Assembly: GCA_045106815.1 (NCBI GenBank)
Contig: JBGCFG010000046.1
Coordinates: forward strand, 1-64,000
Direction of reading: 5' to 3'
Origin: JAUIAI01 sp045106815
Lineage (GTDB): Bacteria > Pseudomonadota > Gammaproteobacteria > Burkholderiales > Burkholderiaceae_E
Length of the DNA: 64,000 nt
Shown here piece after piece: positions 33,643 to 41,539 of this stretch (its first letter is position 1; the number at the start of each line of letters is the position of its first letter). Made by a program: the position numbers and the translations under genes. Below the pieces are notes generated by a model that searched no databases, was not told the origin of the DNA, and worked only from the letters and a program-made list of their open reading frames with translations.

Positions 33643-34002
33643 ATGGCAGTCTTACAGATAAATGGCATAAGGATGAGCCGCACGCTCGCGTTCTCGACAG
33701 CCGCCGTCGCCCTGCTGACGGCCTCTTATGCAGCGTCAGCCCAAACTCGACCCATGGAAGGGTTTGAAACACAAAACCAAGTGGCTCCCAAGACCGACTG
33801 GTCAGGCCAGGCCGGCACGTCCAATGAAGTCGATTCGGTAAGCCAGCCAACCCGGTTTGATGTCCAATCGAGCATCCCTGACTCCCGCACAGGCAATGAG
33901 GAGCCGATCGCGCCCAAACCTCTGCGCGAGAGAGGTGGCGTCCTGCTCGATCGGCTCGAGCAAGGTCAAACACCCGGCAGGGCGACCCCTATCGTGAGAT
34001 AG
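33643..34002 (+). CDS. Small exported protein, SQPTRF family, copy 1
   Basis: About 119 residues. The ATG at 33643 has a GGAG site seven bases upstream. An ATG at 33673 would give a cleaner signal peptide (TLAFSTAAVALLTASYAASAQ) but has poorer spacing. The mature part is short, polar and Pro/Arg/Thr-rich, without Cys and probably unstructured. Its central block TDWSGQ...VSQPTRF, then SSIPDSRTGNE, then LRERGG and DRL is repeated almost exactly in the protein at 36364-36696. I do not recognise the family. The two copies bracket the toxin-like gene pair. Confidence 0.75.
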   Translation: MAVLQINGIRMSRTLAFSTAAVALLTASYAASAQTRPMEGFETQNQVAPKTDWSGQAGTSNEVDSVSQPTRFDVQSSIPDSRTGNEEPIAPKPLRERGGVLLDRLEQGQTPGRATPIVR

Positions 34003-34187
34003 CGCCACTCATGCAGTAGCGCGCGCGGCTGGTGGGCGAATGCACGTAAGCAAAAGCAGCAGAAATCTGTCTGTTTTGGCAAGTCACATGATCGAGCTAA
34101 GGCAAGCAAATCACGAGCAAAGCCTGCCTGACTAACCTCCGATTATCTAGGTTGCACTTGCCAATAGGGTGCTTAAAGGGGCCAACG

Positions 34188-35579
34188 ATGACAACGACAA
34201 ACAACAACGGGTTTGGTTCGGGCTGGAATCTCTTGTCTGCAAACAGCTTCGCGGCAACGCCACACAGTTTACTGGGCGGCACAGTTGATCTCGGGGCTAT
34301 GACAATAGCGGCCCCTCCGCTTGTAACGGACCCCTTGGCAGGACAAAACCCGCTTCTCCAACAACAGCGAGCATTACTCGGAGAAAATGTTCGCTCGCTC
34401 ATGCAGACCTACGGGTCGATAGAGAATGCGCCCGCTGTTGAGTTACAGGCATTGCTGCCTCAGATCCGAGCGATAGCAGAAATTGACCCCGCGTTTGGGC
34501 AGCAGCCAGTCCTCCTGGCGCAGGCCACAGGTAGCGGCAAGACGCTGACTGACGCTAGCACCACCGAACCAGTAGGTCTGACATGGCGAGGCGCTCTTGC
34601 GCTCGCCGATGGCATCCGGATTGGCGCGGGCGATGCATTGGGGTCAATGGTGACCGACACAGTTGCGTTGGCTAAAGACCTATCTCTTGCGGGTCTTTAC
34701 CAACTGGGTTGGGACACTACCGGCACTCGCGACGCCAACACGCGCGTGGGCCAAATGATTGAAGGCATAGAGCAAATTATCGAAGACCCAAGCCTACTGG
34801 GTGAGGCCTTCATCGCACCCGTCCTTGAATTAAAGGAACGCTACGGCAATGCCATCCAAACGGGACGGGCTGAAGACTGGCAATTGGTGGGTGAAAGCCT
34901 GGGGGCATTGGCCGCCGAGGGAGCGGTCATGCTGACTGGCTCGGGTCTAGCGGTTAGAGCGGGTACGAAAGTGGTTACGACAACAGCCGATGTTGCGTCA
35001 AGCGCTGCAATCCGTACAGGCAAACTCGTGCGAAACACGAGCGATGACATTGTCGCCACTCAGTTGGGGCAAACGGTCGTCAGAGTTGATACAGACAATA
35101 TCCGAATTGCCGTTGGAGAAGGCACACAACTCAATGGCGGCATCCCGGTTCTTGCCAACAATAAGGTCATTAACATTACGCGCGTGACCGATGACATGCG
35201 GGCCCGCCACGAAAACAATGCATTCGTCGACCCCATGACGAACGAGTTACGACAGGCTAAACCTGGCGAAAAGATTCATGTTGACCATACCTTGCCGGTC
35301 AACGAAATTGTCAATTTGCCAGGGTTTACCAAGCTGACCCCAGATCAGATGCGAGCCATTATTCAGGATGACGGCGATCTTTTAGGTAACCTGCAACCGA
35401 TGCCGTCCGGGCTTAATATGTCGAAGCAGCATCGCGTTGGTGAGGGATGGACTCACTACAAGGGCGAGCCCCTGAATCCAGATTACCTGAGCGATCTGTC
35501 TGACCAGCAGTCTGCCATTCGACAAAGAATCCAGACTCATATCAACGATCTTTTAGCTTCTAACCAGGGAGCAAACTAA
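34188..35579 (+). CDS. Probable HNH-type nuclease toxin of a polymorphic toxin system
   Basis: A 463-residue protein. The ATG at 34188 has an AAAGGGG site at good spacing. There is no signal peptide. The N-terminal 100 residues are low in charge, and residues about 130-270 are helical and Ala/Gly/Leu-rich, like the pre-toxin regions of large secreted toxins. The C-terminal 120 residues carry an HNH/Endonuclease VII-like pattern: H364-V-D-H367 followed by PVNEIV, then GNLQPM (N401) and N410-M-S-K413. Such domains cut DNA. The next gene starts in a TAATG overlap and is the natural candidate for its immunity protein. No secretion-system genes lie nearby, so the delivery route is unknown. Confidence 0.65.
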   Translation: MTTTNNNGFGSGWNLLSANSFAATPHSLLGGTVDLGAMTIAAPPLVTDPLAGQNPLLQQQRALLGENVRSLMQTYGSIENAPAVELQALLPQIRAIAEIDPAFGQQPVLLAQATGSGKTLTDASTTEPVGLTWRGALALADGIRIGAGDALGSMVTDTVALAKDLSLAGLYQLGWDTTGTRDANTRVGQMIEGIEQIIEDPSLLGEAFIAPVLELKERYGNAIQTGRAEDWQLVGESLGALAAEGAVMLTGSGLAVRAGTKVVTTTADVASSAAIRTGKLVRNTSDDIVATQLGQTVVRVDTDNIRIAVGEGTQLNGGIPVLANNKVINITRVTDDMRARHENNAFVDPMTNELRQAKPGEKIHVDHTLPVNEIVNLPGFTKLTPDQMRAIIQDDGDLLGNLQPMPSGLNMSKQHRVGEGWTHYKGEPLNPDYLSDLSDQQSAIRQRIQTHINDLLASNQGAN

Positions 35580-36283
35580 TGACTGAACTGTTTTCACCTG
35601 GCCTCAAGTGGGAACCGCCTTACACGAACGGGCAAGATGTGCCAACCGACTTACAAGGCTTGGTGCAGCCCGTCATTCTCAAAGGGTTGGGCAATCCGGT
35701 TGAGCAATTGTTCCCTGGCTTTCATATGGCGCTGCCGCGAACCGTAGCGCAGATGCAAGCGAAATGGGAATCGCCTTTGCTGGTTTTCAAGCAAGTGGGT
35801 TCCACCTGGATCAATCGGTTGATAGCACCCGGAGAGACGAACTGGCTGGTATTCGAAATGAATGCAATGCACTTGCGCGCGCCTGACGGCCCCGCCTTTG
35901 AAGAAGCCCTTGGCATGCTGCCGCCTGCCTGGCAAGCCTACTATCGATGGTTTGACTCGTTTTGTGTTGCCAACACTGCCTCGGTATCTCCGGAGAATCC
36001 TGGTACCCCATACAGAGTTTCTGCGCGCTTTGGCCTTGATCGGCTCAACCTCAGCAAAGACGCGCTCAATTCATTCCTGCAAACAACGGGTGCAGCCCAG
36101 GCGAATGAGCTGACTTGTTGGCTTAAGACCAAGCAAGGCGACACCTTTTGGGTCAATGAGCACAAGCGAGATCAGCAGGTCTATCGAGTGATTGCCGATC
36201 AGTTCGAGCAGGCGGTAGCTTTGCCCAACGCGGACGAATCACTTGATCTGTATCTTGAGGATTACCTGCGCAAAATTGCCTGA
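35579..36283 (+). CDS. Hypothetical protein, candidate immunity protein for the upstream toxin
   Basis: A 234-residue soluble protein whose ATG shares a base with the toxin stop, so the two are translationally coupled. It has no signal peptide or membrane helix, and is rich in Trp, Phe and Asp/Glu, with segments such as SPLLVFKQVGSTWINRL and AWQAYYRWFDSFC. I recognise no family. The role as immunity partner rests only on the toxin-immunity gene order and coupling. An accessory or chaperone function is equally possible. Confidence 0.55.
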   Translation: MTELFSPGLKWEPPYTNGQDVPTDLQGLVQPVILKGLGNPVEQLFPGFHMALPRTVAQMQAKWESPLLVFKQVGSTWINRLIAPGETNWLVFEMNAMHLRAPDGPAFEEALGMLPPAWQAYYRWFDSFCVANTASVSPENPGTPYRVSARFGLDRLNLSKDALNSFLQTTGAAQANELTCWLKTKQGDTFWVNEHKRDQQVYRVIADQFEQAVALPNADESLDLYLEDYLRKIA

Positions 36284-36363
36284 AAACTGCCTACGCCTCT
36301 CCCCGCATAAATTTGCCGTTGCGGTATCCTTGACTTCAACAGGGAACCGCAGCGAGCAAAACA

Positions 36364-36696
36364 ATGACAAAATTTTCAACAACTGCAGTAGGCATGGTCG
36401 TGACTGCATCGACAGCAGTGTTCTTCGCGACAGCCATCATGAGTCCGGCCAGCGCTCAAAACCGCAACACGGATGATGCCAACCAGGTCGGCAAAATTGA
36501 CTGGTCTGGCAACCAGACAACCGCCGAAGTCAATTCGCTTAGCCAGCCAACCCGCTTTAGCCAGCGTTCAAGTATTCCGCGGTCGCGCACTGGCAATGAA
36601 GTAAATTTCCGGCCCGAACCCACACGTGAACGTGGTGGCCTCGTGCCCGATCGGCTTAACACTTATACCAATCGATCAGAGCCGATTAACCGTTAG
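36364..36696 (+). CDS. Small exported protein, SQPTRF family, copy 2
   Basis: A 110-residue product with a signal peptide (VVTASTAVFFATAIMSPASAQ). The mature part carries IDWSGNQTTAEVNSLSQPTRF, SSIPRSRTGNE and TRERGGLVPDRL in separate short blocks. This is the same order and spacing as copy 1 at 33643-34002, with about 60 percent identity in the core by eye. It lies 80 bp after the candidate immunity gene and is convergent with the phosphatase-like gene downstream. Function unknown. The Arg/Pro/Ser-rich, Cys-free composition suggests a flexible periplasmic or secreted peptide. Confidence 0.75.
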   Translation: MTKFSTTAVGMVVTASTAVFFATAIMSPASAQNRNTDDANQVGKIDWSGNQTTAEVNSLSQPTRFSQRSSIPRSRTGNEVNFRPEPTRERGGLVPDRLNTYTNRSEPINR

Positions 36697-38314
36697 GTCC
36701 GACCCTGGTATGAGGGATCTTTGCTGCTGACTGATCCGGCGTGCTGAAGGCGTCGACCAGCACCGGCGTGAGTTCGTGCAGCCGAGCGATGGGCTGCCGG
36801 GCGGGCGTGATTCCTCTCACAAACCCTGCGTGTAGCAGCTGCTGAACCACTGCCGTGTTGTCTGTCACGATATGAATCGGCACCTCCCAGGCTGCCCCGG
36901 GCCCAGAAACTGAACTGGCAGGCTGATGGTCACCGATTAGGATCAATACGCATCCGCGTGGATGATCCTGATCGAGAAAACCAGTTAGCCAATCAAAGGT
37001 GTAAGTCAATGCGCGGCTGTACGACGGCGCCAGGTTATCCCAATCAACCTTTGCTTGAGCCGCCATACCGTGTGCGGTGTCTGCCGTTCCTTGGTCGATC
37101 AATGCCTGCCAATCCGACTCGACCGATGGCGTGGGTGCGAACGGTAGATGACTAGCAAGCGTCGGGAAGAACACGAATCTGGACGGACCTGCAGGTGCCG
37201 GTGGGTGCCACTGCGCTACCCGTGCCATCGCGAACTGATCGGGCACTTTCCAGATGCCGATCTCAGGCCCTCGATATTGCAGATCCTGCGCGCTATAGAG
37301 ATAGTCGAACTGGTAAAAGCTCGATTCTGGCGTGCGGCCCGAATATAGTCCCACCCCAATCGTTTCATAGTTCCGTTGGCGAAATGCCGAAAGCAGCGTT
37401 GGGCGTTGAGATGCGAGCAGCAGGTGATAGTGAAACGGGTCACTGGTATCAATGCCCGCGAGCAGGCTCATGTGAGACAAGCCAGAGCCACCAGCAAATG
37501 TTGGCGGCGTCACAAAGGCTGACACTAGTTGAAGACCGTGCTCAGCAACGGCACCGGCAAACTGGTTGCGCGCAGGATCAACGACCTGCCGAATATCGGC
37601 AACATCGTAGGTCGCAATCCCATAGGACTCAACAAACAGCATTTTGACATCTGCGCTATCCAATAGCGCTAGATCTGCTGTCATCGCCGGGGAGGCCGGC
37701 AGCACATTGGCCAATCGCCGGCTGGACAATGATGTCCAGACCCGTTTGGCTTGTTCTATGTAGACGGGTACGACTGGTTTTGACACATACGGCCAGGTTG
37801 CCTGAACGCCCAGCGCATTTGTTATCACTAGCCCGCTGGCAAACGCAGTACCTATCATTGCAGCGCGGGAACTGAGCGCTGCGGATGCGTTTCGCGCAAG
37901 GGTCCGTACCGCGACCACGCTCAGCACGAAGAGCCCAATCAATCCGAACGCGGCAGCAACGATTGCAAAGAAAATCGTCCCGTCGCCAGCAGCCTCTATC
38001 GCGACGCCAAGCAAGCGCCGGCCTTCCTGGACATCCCAGTACAGGCTGATTTCACGCCCAAAGACAGCATGCACGGTGACATCCCAATAGCGGCCCAGCG
38101 CCAGCACCACAACACCTGTCGCCAAGGAGGCCGTGACCCAGCGCATGCCGCGGCCAACCAGCCAGGTCCATGCAAGTAGTAACACCCAAACCAGAACCGC
38201 CTCGGGCGCGAGACGAGCGTCCGGCCTGACTAGCAGCGTTGGCCAAACGTTATTGAAGCTAAGCAGTGCATTGATAACAACACCCGCCAGCAGACATCTA
38301 AGAACCACAATCAA
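36686..38314 (-). CDS. Membrane-anchored alkaline phosphatase superfamily protein (LtaS/sulfatase-like)
   Basis: A 542-residue protein. The N-terminal 190 residues contain about five transmembrane helices. A periplasmic sulfatase-type domain follows: VKMLFVESYGIATYD, the nucleophile region TPPTFAGGSGLSHMSLLAG and the metal motif LILIGDHQPAS. This matches phosphoglycerol/phosphoethanolamine transferase-like enzymes that modify envelope lipids or glycans. The start is a TTG at 38314 (an in-frame GTG lies near it). The gene is five bases downstream of the DsbA-like gene and so is the last member of the ECF-sigma operon. Its 3' end overlaps the convergent small exported gene by 11 bases. Confidence 0.82.
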   Translation of the reverse strand: MIVVLRCLLAGVVINALLSFNNVWPTLLVRPDARLAPEAVLVWVLLLAWTWLVGRGMRWVTASLATGVVVLALGRYWDVTVHAVFGREISLYWDVQEGRRLLGVAIEAAGDGTIFFAIVAAAFGLIGLFVLSVVAVRTLARNASAALSSRAAMIGTAFASGLVITNALGVQATWPYVSKPVVPVYIEQAKRVWTSLSSRRLANVLPASPAMTADLALLDSADVKMLFVESYGIATYDVADIRQVVDPARNQFAGAVAEHGLQLVSAFVTPPTFAGGSGLSHMSLLAGIDTSDPFHYHLLLASQRPTLLSAFRQRNYETIGVGLYSGRTPESSFYQFDYLYSAQDLQYRGPEIGIWKVPDQFAMARVAQWHPPAPAGPSRFVFFPTLASHLPFAPTPSVESDWQALIDQGTADTAHGMAAQAKVDWDNLAPSYSRALTYTFDWLTGFLDQDHPRGCVLILIGDHQPASSVSGPGAAWEVPIHIVTDNTAVVQQLLHAGFVRGITPARQPIARLHELTPVLVDAFSTPDQSAAKIPHTRVGPNG

Positions 38315-38319
38315 AAGAA

Positions 38320-38973
38320 CTACGTCTCGCTACGAACCTTCTGAATAAGCGCATCAACAACACGCATCGCGTTAGCGTTCGAGCCGGCCATGGAGGGTGC
38401 TGTGTAGTAACGCCCACCAACAGCAAGCGCTGGCACGCTGTCCACACCGTAGTCGTTAATTTGTCTTTCAGCCTTACTCATGGCGGTTTTGACGCCGAAA
38501 GATCGATAGGTCTTCTGGAACTGCTCGCCGTCAAGTCCCTTGTCTTTTGCCCAGGCTAAGACCGCTGCTTCACTTGCCAGATTATTGCGCTCATCGTGGA
38601 TCGTATCGAAGACCTGTTCAATGAGTCGCTCATTTTCATTCATCGCAACCAAGGTGTAAAAGAGCTGCTAATGACTGGAAACTCGAAAATTCACATGCAC
38701 TTTGCGAAGCTGCACATCATCGGGAGCAAGTTTCTTCCAGGCCTCAATGACAGGCTCCATTCGTCGGCAGTGCGGGCAACCGACCCAAAAGAACTCGATA
38801 ACTTCGATTTTTCCCGGTGCAACCTCGGTTCTTTGGGGCGGATTCAGTACCCTAAAAGTTCTACCCGGTCGCAATAGGTTGGCATGCTGAGCAACAGCGG
38901 CTGGCATAAAACTGGTACCTGCTACCCCAGCCCCAAGAAGCAGTGCCGTTCGAATTGCCTGTCGTTTACGCAT
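38320..38973 (-). pseudogene. DsbA-like thiol:disulfide oxidoreductase interrupted by an in-frame stop
   Basis: Two adjacent stretches in the same frame together make a typical DsbA/DsbG-like protein of about 217 codons. The first has a signal peptide (TALLLGAGVAG) and the thioredoxin active site FFWVGCPHC (Cys66, Cys69). The second has the helical insert and the cis-Pro loop DSVPALAVGG. Between them, at 38668-38670, a single TAG interrupts the frame after VHVNFRVSSH, and QLFYTLVAMNENER continues in register. A CAG or similar codon changed by one base would restore it. Translation would stop at 101 residues, losing the cis-Pro and C-terminal helix. It could be gene decay, a sequencing error or suppression. 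Confidence 0.85.
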
Positions 38974-39000
38974 AAAAGTCCTCTTCTTTGCAAAAAGCTT

Positions 39001-39129
39001 TTAGTGGTGAAGCCTACTTATCCTCTGATCCGCCATACCTCTCAGCGTTTGCCAGTGAATCAGCACCACCGCAAACACGGCACCGCCAGTGAAAGCGGCC
39101 ACTACACTCACAACATTCATAACGCTCAT
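39001..39129 (-). CDS. 42-residue membrane protein
   Basis: A short frame opening MSVMNVVSVVAAF and ending with a basic tail (ISRLHH). It has one strongly hydrophobic helix (residues 5-25) and an AGGGAA ribosome site six bases before the ATG. It lies nine bases after the anti-sigma gene and 27 bases before the DsbA-like gene on the same strand, so it fits into the operon. Its composition and ribosome site support a real single-pass membrane peptide. Function is unknown. Confidence 0.6.
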   Translation of the reverse strand: MSVMNVVSVVAAFTGGAVFAVVLIHWQTLRGMADQRISRLHH

Positions 39130-39138
39130 CTTGTTTCC

Positions 39139-39950
39139 CTAAATATCGGCCGCAAACTCCAGCAGCTCCGGTGCTTGTAAATCTGACACCACGACATAAA
39201 TCAAGCCATCGCGGCGAAACATGACATGGGTCACGCCGTTTAGTGATGCAACGCTGACTTCTTTGTCAGCCAACACCTGTTTCTGACTCTTGGGTAAGGT
39301 CAGACCGTCTTCATCCATGAGGTAGACAGAAACGGCCTGCTCCTGACGCTGGTAGTAGAAAAACACCAAACGCCTCTCAAGGAACGAGCAAAGGCGACCA
39401 CCAGACAAGGTAAATCCGTCTGGCGGCGTTGGGTCGATCGGAATATCGAAACTGACCCGGGAGGCAAGCCATTGCTTCACATGTGCCGGCTTGTCATCAG
39501 TCACATGAAGCGTCTTTCCGCTGGCTCTAAACGTCAGGAAGTCATTAACAGCTTCAGCCACTACGACGTTCTCATTGCCTGGTTTTAGCAAATTGATGCC
39601 GATACCACCGATAACGGCAGCTACCGCAGCCGAGGACAAACCGACAAATAGGATCCGGCGTCTGCTCGCGCGACTGGGGAAGGTTTGGATCCGACAGATT
39701 CAAGCTGCTTTCGATCGTGATCATCAAGCGCAAGGCTCACCTGCGCCCACCGAGAAGATGACTGCGTCATCCCAATTCCAACCGTTGGCATTTCACGTAA
39801 GCGCTTGTCCAGCACCGCCACCTGCCGTGCATACTCCCGACACGAGTCACATGTCTTTAGATGAGCACCCAACCCCGCTCCATCAACACCAAGTGGCTCG
39901 CCATCCATTGAAGAAGAAATTGCCTCGCGGGCCTTGTCGCAATCCATCAT
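39139..39950 (-). pseudogene. Anti-sigma factor gene with an apparent frameshift
   Basis: The first part (39621-39950 frame) encodes a zinc-finger anti-sigma domain: MMDCDKAREAIS and HLKTCDSCREYARQV with the His-x3-Cys-x2-Cys motif. The second part is in another frame (39139 to about 39680) and supplies SRASRRRILFVG, the transmembrane helix SSAAVAAVIGGIGINLL and a periplasmic domain with FTLSGGRLCSFLERR. Adding one C to the CCCC run at 39676-39679 (minus strand) joins KPSP to SRASRRR and gives one normal protein of about 270 residues. So one base is missing, by mutation or sequencing error. Separated halves would leave a soluble zinc-finger domain without membrane anchor. The start overlaps the sigma gene (ATGA). 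Confidence 0.8.
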
Positions 39951-40579
39951 CGCCCCCCGCCGCTTGACTTCACCACGCTAAGGCGCGGCGAAGGTTCTTG
40001 CGCCTGCGCCGGCGCGAAGTCGGTCAGCATCTGTTGCATTCGATAGCGGCCACGGCTAAGGCGCGAGCGGACAGTCCCAATGGGGCAGCCCAGTGCATCA
40101 GCAATGTCCTGGTAGCTCATGTCTTCCAGCAACGCCATGCAAACAACCAGACGAAGATCTTCAGGCAAATCGTCGCGTGCTTTTTGAGCCTGTTCCACTA
40201 ATGCCCGCTGGGCGAAGCTAGCAGCTGGACCCTTTTCATGAGTCGCTTGAATCGCCTGCTCGCCCGCGAACACCTCATACTGTTCTTCTGTCATGGCAAC
40301 AAAAGGGCTCCGTCCCTGGCGGCGAACCGAATCAATAAAGGTGTGTCGCAGTATTGTCATCAGCCAAGCCCTTAAGTGACTGTCAGGCCGGTAACTGTCG
40401 AATCGCTCATAGGCTTTCAAACATGCCTCCTGAGTGATGTCTTCTGCCTGACCACGATGCCCGGTAAGACGCATGGCTGTTCGAAACAGGGCGTCCATTT
40501 GAGGCTTAAGCAGCGCCTCGAAGGTTTCGCGTTGCCGGAGTATTTGACCAGCCTGCGATTGCTTGCCCCACCATGCCAT
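39947..40579 (-). CDS. ECF-family RNA polymerase sigma factor
   Basis: A 210-residue sigma factor. Region 2 has LFRTAMRLTGHRGQAEDITQEACLKAYERF and LRAWLMTILRHTFIDSVRR. Region 4 has LVVCMALLEDMSYQDIADALG and the recognition helix CPIGTVRSRLSRGR. It is coupled by ATGA to the anti-sigma gene, as usual for ECF pairs. The downstream genes (small membrane peptide, DsbA-like and phosphatase-like) suggest control of envelope or thiol stress. With the anti-sigma gene damaged, this sigma factor could be unregulated. Confidence 0.94.
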   Translation of the reverse strand: MAWWGKQSQAGQILRQRETFEALLKPQMDALFRTAMRLTGHRGQAEDITQEACLKAYERFDSYRPDSHLRAWLMTILRHTFIDSVRRQGRSPFVAMTEEQYEVFAGEQAIQATHEKGPAASFAQRALVEQAQKARDDLPEDLRLVVCMALLEDMSYQDIADALGCPIGTVRSRLSRGRYRMQQMLTDFAPAQAQEPSPRLSVVKSSGGGR

Positions 40580-40773
40580 CTAAGCTCAGACTCCCGCGGT
40601 TCCGACCGCCAAATAGTTCAACTATGCAGACCGGCCACTTTCGCCGCACCCAACAGAGTAAACGCCCGCCGGCCAGAAGAGTTCCCCTGAAGGGCCATAT
40701 GGGCCTCGATAAATGGGGATACTTTGAATGGCTATCAATTCTGCTCTGGCAAGGCTCAGCTAAACTAAAAGGG

Positions 40774-40785
40774 ATTAGATCTAAT
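40774..40785 (+). promoter_or_regulatory. 12-base palindrome upstream of msrA, possible operator
   Basis: ATTAGATCTAAT is a perfect palindrome that lies two bases before the GGAG ribosome site of msrA, within the leader. Its place would let a bound repressor block transcription. No repressor gene is adjacent. The remaining 180 bases of this gap, which also must contain the ECF-sigma operon promoter, show no gene. Confidence 0.35.
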
Positions 40786-40798
40786 TTGGAGTACGGAT

Positions 40799-41308
40799 AT
40801 GGCGCAGGAACGGGCAGTTTTAGCAGGCGGTTGCTTCTGGGGCATGCAGGACCTGATCCGCAAGATGCCGGGGGTCACCGCGACGCGAGTAGGCTACACC
40901 GGTGGCGATGTGCTTGATGCGACCTATCGAAATCATGGTACCCATGCCGAAGGGATAGAGATTCTGTTTGATAACGATGTGATCTCTTATCGCCAACTGC
41001 TCGAGTTTTTCTTCCAAATTCACGACCCTTCAACCAAAAACCGCCAGGGCAATGACCGAGGCATGTCCTATCGCTCCGCAATTTACTTTATTGATAACGA
41101 ACAAAAGCAAGTCGCCCTCGACACCATCAGTGATGTCGATGAGAGCGGGATCTGGCCGGGGCCTGTCGTCACTGAAGTAGAGCCAGTCGGCGACTTTTGG
41201 GAAGCAGAACCCGAGCATCAAGACTATCTTGAGCGCATTCCCAACGGCTACACCTGTCACTTTGTTAGACCTGATTGGGTGCTGACCAAGCGACACGAGA
41301 AGGCCTGA
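40799..41308 (+). CDS. msrA: Peptide-methionine (S)-S-oxide reductase MsrA
   Basis: A 169-residue enzyme with the catalytic motif GGCFWGMQDLI (nucleophile Cys) near residue 13, GVTATRVGYTGG, the FFQIHDPST loop and YRSAIYFIDNEQK. It reduces methionine-S-sulfoxide in proteins using thioredoxin. The usual C-terminal resolving Cys region reads NGYTCHFVRPDWV, with one Cys. It starts at the ATG following a GGAG site and stands as a single gene, divergent from the ECF-sigma operon. Repair of oxidised protein fits the neighbouring DsbA and peroxidase genes. Confidence 0.95.
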   Translation: MAQERAVLAGGCFWGMQDLIRKMPGVTATRVGYTGGDVLDATYRNHGTHAEGIEILFDNDVISYRQLLEFFFQIHDPSTKNRQGNDRGMSYRSAIYFIDNEQKQVALDTISDVDESGIWPGPVVTEVEPVGDFWEAEPEHQDYLERIPNGYTCHFVRPDWVLTKRHEKA

Positions 41309-41539
41309 AAAGGCTCAATGTTCGCCTGATCGACTTTTTGCTTTTGAGATCGCTTTCAGCGGCTCACGCCGCACCAAAATAGTGCCAGTCCGAGCAACCA
41401 CCGCCAATCAAATAGCTGCACCACCATTGGGCTAGCGGTGAGGGCCGCTCATGCGTCGGTAGTTATCTTCTTTGGCCTCTGATGTAAAGATAAAGATGTC
41501 GGCTTATTCCGGCCATTTTATCTTTTCAACAGAGACCGT

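Noticed and set aside
33485..33973. N-terminal extension of the FG-GAP protein by about 160 codons
   Set aside because: The extension is rich in Cys, Arg and Leu without any domain, would bury a perfect lipoprotein signal, and overlaps the small exported gene on the other strand.
34525..34550. ATGSGKT in the toxin-like protein as a nucleotide-binding P-loop
   Set aside because: It resembles a Walker A core, but no preceding beta-strand, no Walker B and no ATPase domain is visible; chance occurrence is likelier.
41488..41523. AGATAAA/TTTATCT arms upstream of the hypothetical pair as a terminator or operator
   Set aside because: Only seven bases per arm with a 22-base loop and AT-rich sequence; could easily be chance, so it is only mentioned in the gene entry.
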